Assembly: GCA_934698975.1 (NCBI GenBank)
Contig: CAKUVR010000010.1
Location: 21,074-85,073, forward strand
From: Cryptobacteroides sp934698975
Lineage (GTDB): Bacteria; Bacteroidota; Bacteroidia; Bacteroidales; UBA932
Direction of reading: 5' to 3'
Length of the DNA: 64,000 bases
The notes below the pieces were generated by a model. The model was not told the origin of the DNA, did not search any database, and was given only the letters and a program-made list of their open reading frames with translations. Of this stretch, positions 26,482-36,100 are shown piece by piece (position 1 is the first letter of the stretch; the number at the start of each line of letters is the position of its first letter). Position numbers and translations under genes: made by a program.

Positions 26482-26605
26482 GGCAGCACCGTCGGGAGAC
26501 GAAAAGCGCAGAAAACGTTTCCCAAGAGTATATGATACACTCTTGAGGATCAAAAGAAGCCAAAAGTGCTGCCGATGGGATCAAGCGCAAGCCTAAAGAG
26601 CATAA
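26482..26605 (-). repeat. Palindromic ~120-bp element, copy B (inverted relative to copy A)
   Basis: The reverse complement aligns with 15664-15788. This copy has clean terminal inverted repeats, GGCAGCAC (26482-26489) and GTGCTGCC (26566-26573), and an inner CAAGAGT/ACTCTTG stem. It is MITE-like and has no coding content. Confidence 0.8.
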
Positions 26606-26615
26606 TCCAGTTATT

Positions 26616-26813
26616 TTGGTTGCGGATTTTTGTTTAGAGATGTATTACTAATGTTGCTGTGCGGCTTCCGGGCATGAATGGCGGTTCATGCTGGAGTGTC
26701 CGTTGAATGCAATGGTTTGTTATTGAATATATTAGTGAATCCTGCCCTCTTGATTTGACTGGCAGCGTTTGGCAAGTTGTTGAGAATCAGAGGAAAAGAG
26801 TTTACGGTGATTT
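26616..26813 (+). repeat. Duplicated ~200-bp leader, copy B, with island motif copy 4
   Basis: Direct repeat of 19971-20175. The island motif is at 26618-26625 plus GTA at 26642-26644. It carries the counterpart ten-codon ORF ending in CCGTTGA. The ATGCAATGG frame follows, encoding MQWFVIEYISES and continuing for 39 codons, because a stop in copy A reads CAA here. It ends at the ATG of the following gene. Confidence 0.7.
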
Positions 26814-27416
26814 ATGGAGAAGATGATTATCAGTGAGAAGACAAGCGGTGGTAAGAATTATGCCATTGTGGAAGATGATGAGGTGAAAATGGTTCTGAAT
26901 GAGGAAACTAAACGGACAGGATGTTTGCCGATGTCGGAGGCGAAGGAGTTTGCTCATTCGATTGTTGATGCGTTGGATGAGAGGGAAAAACAGCGTGTGG
27001 CTGATAGGGAAAAACATAATGATTCGGGAACAAATTGCAGCGCTATGAAAGAAGAGAAATGTGAACTTACGTCACTTGACGAACTTATGGAATATATGTG
27101 GCTGAAGCCTGACAAGACGGGGCTGAAGGTGGATATATTCGTGGATGATTGCGGGGCTTATGAAAGGTATGGGCATCCGCTTCTTCTTTGGGCTAGAAAT
27201 GGCTATGGACGTGAGGTCTCCGAGTTCATTCCTTTTCTCGTTTCGGACAGACCCGCGATTCTGAATTCTGAGATTGACTGCTGTATTTCTGAAGAAGATG
27301 TGGCCGAGATTCAAGACTTTATCCAACGTAATCTATTGAATCTTGTTAAATTGCCCTCCGATCAGATCAGCCAGATTGAGTTTGTTGAATCTGTGGAAAA
27401 ATCCCGGAATCGCTGA
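26814..27416 (+). CDS. Unrecognised 200-aa protein
   Basis: Acidic soluble protein with no signal peptide or membrane segment. Residues ~1-70 are charged and likely helical. The C-terminal part (KVDIFVDDCGAYERYGHPLLLWARNGYG) looks alpha/beta. I do not recognise a family. It follows directly the duplicated leader with island motif copy 4, so it should be controlled like the PARG gene. Confidence 0.65.
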   Translation: MEKMIISEKTSGGKNYAIVEDDEVKMVLNEETKRTGCLPMSEAKEFAHSIVDALDEREKQRVADREKHNDSGTNCSAMKEEKCELTSLDELMEYMWLKPDKTGLKVDIFVDDCGAYERYGHPLLLWARNGYGREVSEFIPFLVSDRPAILNSEIDCCISEEDVAEIQDFIQRNLLNLVKLPSDQISQIEFVESVEKSRNR

Positions 27417-27590
27417 TGATAATAGCTTCAGGCACTTTAAGGAGTATGGGTGACTGGAGATAACAGATAACAACGGAATCTTACACTGTCTAAGTTGAAA
27501 CTTTCTTGTATATGCGCTTGTAGGACAAGGGGTTGAGGAACGGTGTCTTTAGCTTATCTGTATATGAAATTTGATAAAAAGTAATTGACT

Positions 27591-27848
27591 ATGGAATTTT
27601 TAAAAGAAAACGGCGAATTGGATGTTGAGCGGATAAACAATCTGCCTATAGAAGAATATATGGAGGTTATCGGCGGATTAACTGACGAGCAATACAAGGA
27701 ATATTGTTCAAATTTGCCGGTTACTGGAACAAAAGAGCCTGTCCGTGCTATAGTTGTTGATTATACATTAGAAGATGAATTAGCAAGAGGATGCGTATTG
27801 GCAGAAGAATTTATGAATAATCTAAGGAAAAATGAAAAGAATCGATGA
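27591..27848 (+). CDS. Small acidic unrecognised protein (85 aa)
   Basis: The ATG at 27591 is preferred over a TTG six bases upstream. The protein is rich in Glu, with MEFLKENGELDVERINNL and a YMEVIGGLTDEQYKEY helix. No family is recognised. It lies 174 bp after the previous unknown gene on the same strand, with no separate island motif. Confidence 0.55.
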   Translation: MEFLKENGELDVERINNLPIEEYMEVIGGLTDEQYKEYCSNLPVTGTKEPVRAIVVDYTLEDELARGCVLAEEFMNNLRKNEKNR

Positions 27849-27905
27849 GTCGATAAGTTTCTTAAGAATATAAACGTCCTCAGAAAAATTCAATGGAGAA
27901 ATGTT

Positions 27906-28538
27906 ATGAATATGAATCCCTTGGCAGAGAATATCAACCCCGGTGGCGGATGTATAACCCGCTTCGGGGTGATCGCCACAGATTGTCCTGCGGTGAATCA
28001 TGCATTGATTGATTTCGACGATATGTGTCAATCACCCTTGGCAAAAAGCCTTGAATCAGGCCATTATGTTTGGGCTGGCCAGATGGCGCGGCTTGGTGGC
28101 AAAGCGGCATATTCAATGTTTGTGTTCAATATCTCGATTCAGACCATCGAATATTATTGCCGTAAATTCCGGTTGCCGGCCTTCATCTATGGTGAACTTC
28201 GCGATGGGAATGTCCATAGTGAATATTGGGAAAAGGTGGATGTTGCTAAAGCGTTGTGTGCCAGAATAAAGTCGTATCGGAGAAAGGAAATGGGTGATGT
28301 GACGATTGCCTCTGCCGGATCTGAGGATCAAACTGTTATGGGGGAGTGTTTCGAGTATGTGGTTCCGTTCAGCCTTTTCCCTGCGATTTCAGAATCAATG
28401 CTCAAGAATATCTCCACGCTCGATGAACATAGCCGAGCCGGGGCGATGAATATCGCGCTTTGCGGTGTCGGTGAGAATGCTTGGCGTTATCGTGGTCTTG
28501 TCTACCACGGCATAAAGCCTGTGAAACTGATGCATTGA
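27906..28538 (+). CDS. Unrecognised 210-aa protein
   Basis: A soluble protein with an early Gly-rich turn (NPGGGCITRFGVIATD) and a C-terminal GVGENAWRYRGLVYHGIKP. No family or catalytic motif is recognised. ATGs at 27906 and 27912 are both possible starts. It is 57 bp after the small acidic gene and may share its transcript. Confidence 0.65.
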   Translation: MNMNPLAENINPGGGCITRFGVIATDCPAVNHALIDFDDMCQSPLAKSLESGHYVWAGQMARLGGKAAYSMFVFNISIQTIEYYCRKFRLPAFIYGELRDGNVHSEYWEKVDVAKALCARIKSYRRKEMGDVTIASAGSEDQTVMGECFEYVVPFSLFPAISESMLKNISTLDEHSRAGAMNIALCGVGENAWRYRGLVYHGIKPVKLMH

Positions 28539-28682
28539 TCTGTCACGAGGCTCTTGTGTGTGGAAACCAGAGACTTGAGTGGGTATCCATCTGAAGCCTT
28601 ATTGGACGAAAACGCTGCTGTTTAAGATAATCTGGTTGTTGACGGGTTCACTATTAAGGGAAAAACGCTCTCGGAGGCTTGC

Positions 28683-29318
28683 CTAAAAGTGGGAACGGAG
28701 GCTTGCGATGGTCTCTTCGAGGGAGTAGGCCTGATATATTCTTTTGGCCTGAGTGTAACGCTTGTTTATTGTCATGAAGGGGCGCCAGAGGTCGGCGAAG
28801 GAGCCGGAAAAGCTGACCTTTTCGGTTATTCCGTCACGGGTGACGGCGTTGCATCGGTTGATGCCGGTCAGAGGGCTTCCGGCCAGATAGTAGGTGAGGG
28901 CGTGGATCTCTCCGTCTTTCTTAATCACGGATCTCTCGCAGGTCTCCCACCACTCAATATAGACGCCGAGTGTGGCGTCGCTGAGGCCGGACGTGCCGGA
29001 ATAGGCAAGGTTGTTCTGGAACGGAATCGGGGTGAGAAACATGCGGCTGTCGGACATGATCCGGTCACGATGGTCGTAGAGGAAGAATGCTTCCTTGTAG
29101 AATAGCGCCATCCAAGGCTCTTCGCCTGTCTTGCCAGGAGTCTTCACGGGCATATTCTTGACACTGAGGAATTCTCCTGTCGTGTCAAGTTCAAGGACAT
29201 CCTGCTTGATGTCATCGGATACTTCCGCTTTCGGGTGGCATTCAAGAATATTCCCGTTCATCAGAAGGATCTTTCCTTCCGGGTGAAGGACTTCTGTCTC
29301 ATTGCTTGCTGTGTTCAT
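28683..29318 (-). CDS. Unrecognised 211-aa protein
   Basis: The reading frame extends to 29678, but that extension overlaps the next gene and its promoter. The ATG at 29318 (MNTASNETEVLHPEG) is the sensible start and lies 56 bp from island motif copy 5. The protein is soluble and beta-rich, with LYDHRDRIMSDSRMFL and a central WWETCERS. The middle part resembles a ligand-binding or scaffold fold; no family is recognised. Confidence 0.65.
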   Translation of the reverse strand: MNTASNETEVLHPEGKILLMNGNILECHPKAEVSDDIKQDVLELDTTGEFLSVKNMPVKTPGKTGEEPWMALFYKEAFFLYDHRDRIMSDSRMFLTPIPFQNNLAYSGTSGLSDATLGVYIEWWETCERSVIKKDGEIHALTYYLAGSPLTGINRCNAVTRDGITEKVSFSGSFADLWRPFMTINKRYTQAKRIYQAYSLEETIASLRSHF

Positions 29319-29374
29319 ATATTCATTAGTTTTTGGTTCATTTCCGCTGGTCTTGACCGGCTTTGCATGGATAA

Positions 29375-29401
29375 TACTGAAGCAAATGAAAATCCGCAAC
29401 C
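29375..29401 (-). promoter_or_regulatory. Bipartite island motif GGTTGCGG-N16-GTA, copy 5
   Basis: On the minus strand GGTTGCGG occupies 29401-29394 and GTA 29377-29375, facing the 211-aa gene. It is back to back with copy 6. Confidence 0.65.
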
Positions 29402-29416
29402 AAAATCTGAAAAATT

Positions 29417-29443
29417 GGTTGCGTTTTTCGCTCCAGATGCGTA
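29417..29443 (+). promoter_or_regulatory. Bipartite island motif, variant GGTTGCGT-N16-GTA, copy 6
   Basis: GGTTGCGT at 29417-29424 and GTA at 29441-29443, facing the amidohydrolase-like gene 101 bp downstream. One mismatch in the first box, spacing unchanged. Confidence 0.55.
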
Positions 29444-29544
29444 CTAAGGATGTAATCCGATTCATGGTGCTGGCTGCCGCATGATAGGGAACAATCAAGA
29501 CAGTATGAAAAACAAAGCCTGTTAGCCAGAAATAAACTATTGAT

Positions 29545-30237
29545 ATGCAATACTTTAATAAAATCATCCTGAATATTCCGCACAGTTCGGACAGACTACT
29601 TCCTGAGAACGGCTGGACGGATCCGACGGCCATAGCTAAGGAGGTGCGCCGCTGGACCGACTGGCACACGGATTCCATGTTTCAGCCGGAGGCGGATCTG
29701 AGGGGCAAGGTCGTGCCTGTGGTGTTCGGTGTCTCCCGTTTCTGCGTGGACGTGGAAAGACTCCTTGACGACCCTCTGAACGCCGCCGGCCAAGGCATCC
29801 TCTACGAGAGGTTCGGCGATTGTCGCCGTGTGGTCTCCGGGCGGGACGCCTTGATGAATGAATATCACGGATTCATCTCACGCCTCTCATCGGAATTGAT
29901 TCAGGACTCGCTCATCGTTGACTGCCACTCGTTCCCGTCTGACTTGGCTGACATTGATATCTGCATCGGCTATAATGACGATGCCAGCAAGCCGGAAAAG
30001 GAGATGATTGACAGCGTGGCGCGGCTGTTTGACAGCGCCGGCTTCAAGGTCGGGCTGAACAATCCATATTCAAACTCGATAACTCCGAAGGCACCGATCG
30101 ACTACAAATCATTGATGATAGAGGTCAACAAGCGCTGCTATATGAATGAGCGCACCCTTGCGCGGACAATAGGCCATGACATAATTTCGGGGCTGCTGAA
30201 TGACTTTTACCGCAACGTCGCCACAGAACCCCGGTAG
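29545..30237 (+). CDS. N-formylglutamate amidohydrolase-like protein
   Basis: 230 aa, close to the short form of this family. The N-terminal ILNIPHSSDRLLP metal-ligand segment is present. The WTDWHTD, SRFCVDVERL and DCHSFPSD segments follow, with LMIEVNKRCYMNE near the C-terminus. In histidine catabolism this family cleaves N-formylglutamate. No hut genes are near, so the natural substrate here is doubtful. It has island motif copy 6 upstream and is transcribed divergently from an unknown gene. It converges with the GH27 gene. Confidence 0.82.
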   Translation: MQYFNKIILNIPHSSDRLLPENGWTDPTAIAKEVRRWTDWHTDSMFQPEADLRGKVVPVVFGVSRFCVDVERLLDDPLNAAGQGILYERFGDCRRVVSGRDALMNEYHGFISRLSSELIQDSLIVDCHSFPSDLADIDICIGYNDDASKPEKEMIDSVARLFDSAGFKVGLNNPYSNSITPKAPIDYKSLMIEVNKRCYMNERTLARTIGHDIISGLLNDFYRNVATEPR

Positions 30238-30275
30238 GATGTCCGTGACGACGTTGATGCTAGTGTTGCCGGAGA

Positions 30276-31913
30276 TTAGCGTCTGCTGCCTACCGGCCTC
30301 TCTTTGGTGAAACCAGGGAACACTCGCACGAGAACCACTCCGTGAGGAGGAACATCAGTGTCAAAACGATCCCTGTCATTTGTCATCACCGTGATGTCTT
30401 TCTGTCTCCAGACGTCTCGGACGGTGATCTTGTCACCGATCACTCCGAGGGCTCTCGGCTTGAAGCCGATCTTCTTGGTCTTCTCGCTGAGGTTGAACAT
30501 CGCTATGGCGAGGGAACCGTCCTCAAGCGGCTTGAAATAGGTGGCGTAGGAATTGTCTCCATAAATCTTGGTGGCGGCGTAGCCCAGCGGATCCTGGTTG
30601 ATGTCGATCACCTCGCTGTTGCACAGAAGGCTCTTCGTGAACTTGTCGGCGACAGCCATGTCGCAGCCTATCAGAAGCGGAGACGCCTGCATTGCCCAAA
30701 GGGTGACGTGAGTGTACTGCTCGTCAGGAGTGAGGTTTGTGTAGTGGTACTTCCTGCCCCATCCAACGTTTCCGATGACCAGCATGTCCCCGTCAGGCCA
30801 GTGACCTGGAGCTGAATACGGCGCCCAGCTGCTGTTCCTGCCGAAACCGATTCCGGAAATGCTCTTCCAGTTGTCACGTATGTCACCGGTGGTTCTCCAG
30901 CAGTTGGCGTATTTGACATATTCCTCGGCCAAAGGAAGGAGGGCGGTGTTGGAGAGACTGTAGACGATGTCCCTGCCACACTTTTGCAATTCGTCGTGCA
31001 TCTCTTTCATGCTGAACCAGTCATGCGGGTTCCAGTCGTACTTCAGATAGTCGAATCCCCATTCCGCCCACTGGCGCGCGTCCTGTCTGGCGAAGGAATA
31101 TTTTCCGCTGTACCAGAGTTGCTCGCGGGTGAGTTTTCCGTCAGGATCGACCATCCTGTAGTTCTCGTTGACCAAACCTTTCTTGACCCAGTCGTAGGTG
31201 CCGTCGGCGTTGTCGCACTGTGTTCCGATGTGGGCCGCATAGGTGGCCACCCAAGGGCCGGAGTAGATGCCGGCCTTGAATCCCATAGAGTGCAGGGTGT
31301 CCACAAGTCCCTTCATGTCAGGGAATTTACGGTTTGGCTGGATGGCGTTTTCCTTTCCGCCTCGGAGACCCTGCCAGCCGTCGTCGATGTTGATGTACGA
31401 CCATCCGTAGTCAGCGAGGCCGCTTTCAAGGATGGCCTTGGCCGAAGCCATGACTTTTTCGTGGCTGACCGTGTTGCCCCAGCAGTTCCAACTGTTCCAG
31501 CCCATCGGCGGAGTGAGAGCGATCTTGTCGCCTATGACGATTCTGAGGTCACGGCTTGCCTCACCGAGGTTGTTCATGGCTTTGACGGAGACAACGTAGG
31601 TTCCGGCCTTCTTCACTTTTCCGGTGATGATTCCGGTCTCGGAATCGATTTTCAGACCTTTTGGGAGATTCTCCGCCGAGAATTTCATCGGCCGGTCGCC
31701 GGTCGCTGCAACTTTGTAAAGGAAGTCTGATCCAGGTCTTGCGCCGTAAACTTTAGCTCCGTTGATGCGTGGTGTGTGCGGGGCCTCCGGGGTAAGGATG
31801 TACTCCGACCAGTCCGGTACGGCCACTTCGTCCGCCGACTCTGATTGCGCTGATGCTGTGGTGGTTGCGAGCATGATGGCCGCACAGGACATCAGAATGG
31901 AAATCTTTCTCAT
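30276..31913 (-). CDS. GH27 family alpha-galactosidase-like glycoside hydrolase, secreted
   Basis: 545 aa. An N-terminal signal peptide ends near ATTTASAQS. Residues ~50-130 form a putative Ig domain (ITGKVKKAGTYVVSV). The clan GH-D barrel starts with LTPPMGWNSWNCWG. The catalytic nucleophile is the Asp in YLKYDW (near residue 292) and the acid/base is in TTGDIRDNW (near 344). The enzyme should release terminal alpha-galactose (or related alpha-linked sugars) in the periplasm. It is divergent from the FecR/SusCD genes of PUL 1 and is the only hydrolase in that locus. There is no lipobox, so it is more likely periplasmic than surface-bound. Confidence 0.92.
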   Translation of the reverse strand: MRKISILMSCAAIMLATTTASAQSESADEVAVPDWSEYILTPEAPHTPRINGAKVYGARPGSDFLYKVAATGDRPMKFSAENLPKGLKIDSETGIITGKVKKAGTYVVSVKAMNNLGEASRDLRIVIGDKIALTPPMGWNSWNCWGNTVSHEKVMASAKAILESGLADYGWSYINIDDGWQGLRGGKENAIQPNRKFPDMKGLVDTLHSMGFKAGIYSGPWVATYAAHIGTQCDNADGTYDWVKKGLVNENYRMVDPDGKLTREQLWYSGKYSFARQDARQWAEWGFDYLKYDWNPHDWFSMKEMHDELQKCGRDIVYSLSNTALLPLAEEYVKYANCWRTTGDIRDNWKSISGIGFGRNSSWAPYSAPGHWPDGDMLVIGNVGWGRKYHYTNLTPDEQYTHVTLWAMQASPLLIGCDMAVADKFTKSLLCNSEVIDINQDPLGYAATKIYGDNSYATYFKPLEDGSLAIAMFNLSEKTKKIGFKPRALGVIGDKITVRDVWRQKDITVMTNDRDRFDTDVPPHGVVLVRVFPGFTKERPVGSRR

Positions 31914-32100
31914 AATAATGAATGGTTTTGTTATTGTGTAGTGTTGTGATCAATCTTTACAGTAATATTAACGTATTCTCCGGGTTTTACCCTACCTCGG
32001 CCGGATGATGATGACAAACTTTTCTGAAAAAAGAGTGGAGAATCAAGGTAGGGGATTTTTCTGTTGAAACGTTATTAATAGTATGCGCAGATAAAGTTTT

Positions 32101-33078
32101 ATGAAAAAGAAAGACATAGAAACCACCCACACGGAGCTTAAGGAAAAGTGTTTCAGATATTTCCGGGGCAAATCCACTTATGAGGATGAGATATTCATTG
32201 ATGAATGCCTTTCGGATGGACGGCTTTCGATGGATGAATTCAGGAATATGGAAAAGGACTGGAGCGAAAGTGAGGTCCCTTCCAAAGATCAGAGGATGGC
32301 GTTCATGAAGGTCAGCGTCAAGATCAAGGCGCGCCGATGGAGGCGCCTGATGTTGAAAGTGGCCGTGCCCGCGGCTGCGGCTGTGGTTTTGGTCGCTGTC
32401 TTGTCCATTCACCTGTTCATGGGGAGGGAGGAAGCTGTCACGACATATTCAACAGCCTATCTTGAGACTGAGTATATTGTGCTTCCAGACTCTTCCAAGG
32501 TTTGGCTGAACTCGGCCACGACGTTGACCTACGGCTCTGATTTCAATAAAAGGGACAGGGAAGTGACTCTTTCCGGTGAGGCATTTTTCGATGTCTCCAA
32601 AAATCCGTCCAAGCCATTTGTGGTCAGGATGAAAGATGCTGAGATCACGGTAAAGGGCACTTCGTTCAATGTCACCGCCTATGATGGCGAGAACGGGATT
32701 CAGGCAGCCCTGCTGACCGGCCAGATCCAGTTCCAGACCGGCCAGGACTACATCTACTTGAGTCCCGGCGAGGTGATTTCCTACAACCGTCAAGACCGCT
32801 CCATGAGCAAGTCAAGAAAGGATGTGAACCAGTATTGCTCATGGCTTGAAGGCAAACTTGACTGCGAATCCATCACCCTTGACTTGCTTTTCTCAAGGCT
32901 TACATCTCTGTATGGTACTGAAATCAATTATGTTCCGGTGAAGTACAAGGACAAGGCTATCCGTGTCATGCTTGACACGCAAGAGTCCATGGATGATGTG
33001 CTGGGAGCGCTGTCGGTCATTGTTCCGATTTCGTGGACATGGCAGGATGACGGCAGCATCACGATCACCGAGAGATGA
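32101..33078 (+). CDS. FecR-type anti-sigma factor, PUL 1
   Basis: 325 aa. An N-terminal cytoplasmic segment binds the sigma factor. One TM helix lies near residues 80-105 (VAVPAAAAVVLVAVLSIHLF). The periplasmic FecR domain holds LPDSSKVWLNSATTLTYG and VTLSGEAFFDVSKNP. The C-terminal DUF4974-like part follows. It should transmit the signal from the SusC protein's STN domain to an ECF sigma. The matching sigma is probably the gene at 39832, at the other end of the locus. The SusC ATG follows 43 bp downstream. Confidence 0.93.
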   Translation: MKKKDIETTHTELKEKCFRYFRGKSTYEDEIFIDECLSDGRLSMDEFRNMEKDWSESEVPSKDQRMAFMKVSVKIKARRWRRLMLKVAVPAAAAVVLVAVLSIHLFMGREEAVTTYSTAYLETEYIVLPDSSKVWLNSATTLTYGSDFNKRDREVTLSGEAFFDVSKNPSKPFVVRMKDAEITVKGTSFNVTAYDGENGIQAALLTGQIQFQTGQDYIYLSPGEVISYNRQDRSMSKSRKDVNQYCSWLEGKLDCESITLDLLFSRLTSLYGTEINYVPVKYKDKAIRVMLDTQESMDDVLGALSVIVPISWTWQDDGSITITER

Positions 33079-33121
33079 CAAAACTATCAGAACTAATAAC
33101 ATATTCACTAAAATCACAAAA

Positions 33122-36100
33122 ATGAAGAGACAACTTGTTATCAAGAGCGCGCTTCTTGCCTTGCTGCTTGTGATGACTGGGCAGTTCGTTTCGGCCCAAT
33201 CATTCACGAAGAGCTTCAAGAGCGAGCCTCTGACTGGTGTCATCAAAGAACTTGAGCGCCAGACCGGCTATTCTTTCATCTATGAGTCGGGTATTCTGCG
33301 GGATGCTCCCGCTGTCACGGCCGATTTCAAATCGGCGTCTGTGCAGACTGTTCTCAGGCAGATTGTAAAACCACCTCTCAAGTACGAACTAAATGGGAAG
33401 ATCGTCACGATCACCAGGACGGAAACAAAATCTGCCGGGGCGAGCCAGCCGGGCCGCAAGGAGGACAAGGGCACAGAGGTCAGCGGAACCGTCAAGGACG
33501 CCAAGACAGGCGAGCCGCTTGTCGGGGTCGCCGTCTGGGTGAAGGACACACCTATCGGAGTCTCCACCGACCTCGATGGCCGCTACAAGATTTCGTTCAC
33601 AGGCAACTATGGCTACATCAGTGTTTCCACAATAGGCTATGTAGCACAGGATGTGGCGGTGAAGAAAGGCTCGCAGACAATAAATGTTGCGCTTGAGCAG
33701 GACAACAACACCTTGGAGGAAGCCGTGGCCGTCGGTTACGGCCATCAGAAGAAGGCCAGCATCGTCGGGGCCATCGCCACGATCGCTCCTGACGAGATGA
33801 AGGTTCCGGTCTCCAAATTGAGCAACGCTCTTGCGGGAAGGCTTTCCGGAGTTGTGTCCGTACAGAGAAGCGGTGAGCCTGGCGCAGGTTCCACGTTCTG
33901 GATCCGAGGCATCAGCACTTTCGGGGCCAACGCCAATCCGCTTGTCCTCATCGATGGAGTCGAGCGTGAGCTTGACCTTGTGGATGTTGAGGACATCAAG
34001 GAGTTCTCTGTGCTCAAGGATGCGGCCGCGACTGCGGTTTACGGTGTGCGTGGCGCCAACGGCGTGGTCCTTATCACGACCCGCAGCGGTGACGAGGGAA
34101 AACCTAAGGTCAGCATCAAGTTTGAAAGCGGTGTGACCAGTCCGGTCAAAGTGCCTCAGATGGCAAGCGCGACCCAGTACATGGAAATGTACAACGTGGC
34201 TTCTGGCACTGAATATTTCGATGCGGACAGATTCAGCAAGACTCTGAGCGGCGAGGACCCGGACCTTTACCCTAACGTGGATTGGGTGAACGGCATATTC
34301 AAAGACCTCAGCACCAACACAAGGGCCAATGTTAATGTCTCAGGAGGAACCAGTTCCATAAAATATTACATCTCTGGAGGTTTCTACAACGAGAATGGTC
34401 TGTTCAAGACCGATCCTACAGCTGATTACAACACTGGGATATATTACCGCAGGTTCAATTTCAGGGCGAACGTGGATGTCAAGATCACAAAGCACACCTC
34501 GATGAACGTCAACCTCGCCACGACTTTCGAGCAGAAGAATGAAAGCGGCACGAGCAGCAGTGACATCTGGTCGGCGGCTCTGAAGACCCCTTCGGTAATC
34601 TTCCCGATGGTCTATTCAGACGGCCATTATCCAGGTCCGGGAACAAACATGGGCTACAACCCTTACGCTCTCCTGACTCAGACCGGCTACAAGCAGGCGT
34701 TCTACAACACAGCCCAGTCGCTTGTCGCTCTCACTCACGATTTCTCTTGGCTTACAGATGGCCTTACCGCTACGGTCAAGGGATCGTTCGACGCCAAGAA
34801 CAACGCATATCAGAACCGCACCAGAACTCCTGAACAGTATGGACAGGCTTATAGGGATGAGAACGGAGAACTTCATCTGACGGAACTCGTTCAGGGATCG
34901 CAGACGTTGTCGTTCTCTCACTCGAACACCGGATGGAGGTCTTTGTACCTTGAGGCCAGCCTGAATTACGCAAGGTCTTTCGGGAACCACAGCCTCACCG
35001 GTCTCCTGCTTTACCAGCAGTCTCAGAAGAACTACATCGGCTCCAGCGCGACCTCCAGCAACGCCGCTCTTCCGTACCGGCATCAGGGAGTCGCGTTCAG
35101 GGCTACCTACAACTATGACTCACGGTACTTCGCGGAGTTCAACGCCGGCTACAATGGTTCGGAGAACTTCTCTCCGGGGCACAGGTTCGGATTCTTCCCT
35201 TCAGTGGCCGGAGGATGGCTGGTGTCCAACGAGAAATTCTGGACCGGAGGCATAGCTGACGCCATCAGCCTGCTCAAGATCAAGGGATCCTACGGAATTG
35301 TCGGCAACGACCAGATCGGCGGTAACCGTCGTTTCATCTATCTGGAGACCATCAATTCCGGATCCAGCTGGAATTTCGGCGAGACCGTGACCTCCTATCC
35401 GTCCTACAGGCGAGGCGAATGGGCCAACGACAATGTGGGCTGGGAAAAGTCCCGCAAGCTTGATGTGGGTGTGGAGATGACCTTCTTTGACAAACTGAAA
35501 CTTCAGGTTGACTGGTTCCGGGAGAAACGTTCAGGCATATTCCTTCAGAGGTCTTCCATCCCTGAATATGTCGGAATCACCACGAAGCCTTATGTGAACA
35601 TGGGCAAGATGAGGAATTCCGGATGGGACGGATCCCTCCAGTACGACCAGAAGATCGGCCAGGTGAATTTCTCCGCCATGGGCAACTTCACATTCGCCCG
35701 CAACGTCATCGAGGATCAGGATCAGCCTGATTACATCGAGAAGTACATGAACCGTACCGGACAGGCAAGATGGCAGACTTTCGGTTATGTGTCCGACGGC
35801 CTGTTCAGAGACGAGGAGGACATCGCGACATCTCCGGACCAGAGCGCTCTTGGCGAGGTCTTTCCAGGTGACATCAAATACAAGGATCTCAACAACGATG
35901 GTGTCATCGACAGCAAGGACGTGAAGGCTATCGGCTACACCAGCGTTCCAGAGATTGTGTATGGCTTCGGTGTCTCGGCGCAGTGGAAAGGCTTTGACGT
36001 GTCCGTTTTCTTTCAGGGCAACGCTCACGTCAACTTCTCGATCAACTCCTCTATGGTCCGTGGCTTCACGGAGCCTAAGATGGCGGCAAACAATGTGTTC

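Noticed and set aside
30231..30296. CCGGTAGG/CCTACCGG inverted repeat between two converging genes
   Set aside because: The arms are 50 bp apart and no T-run follows, so it is not a convincing terminator.
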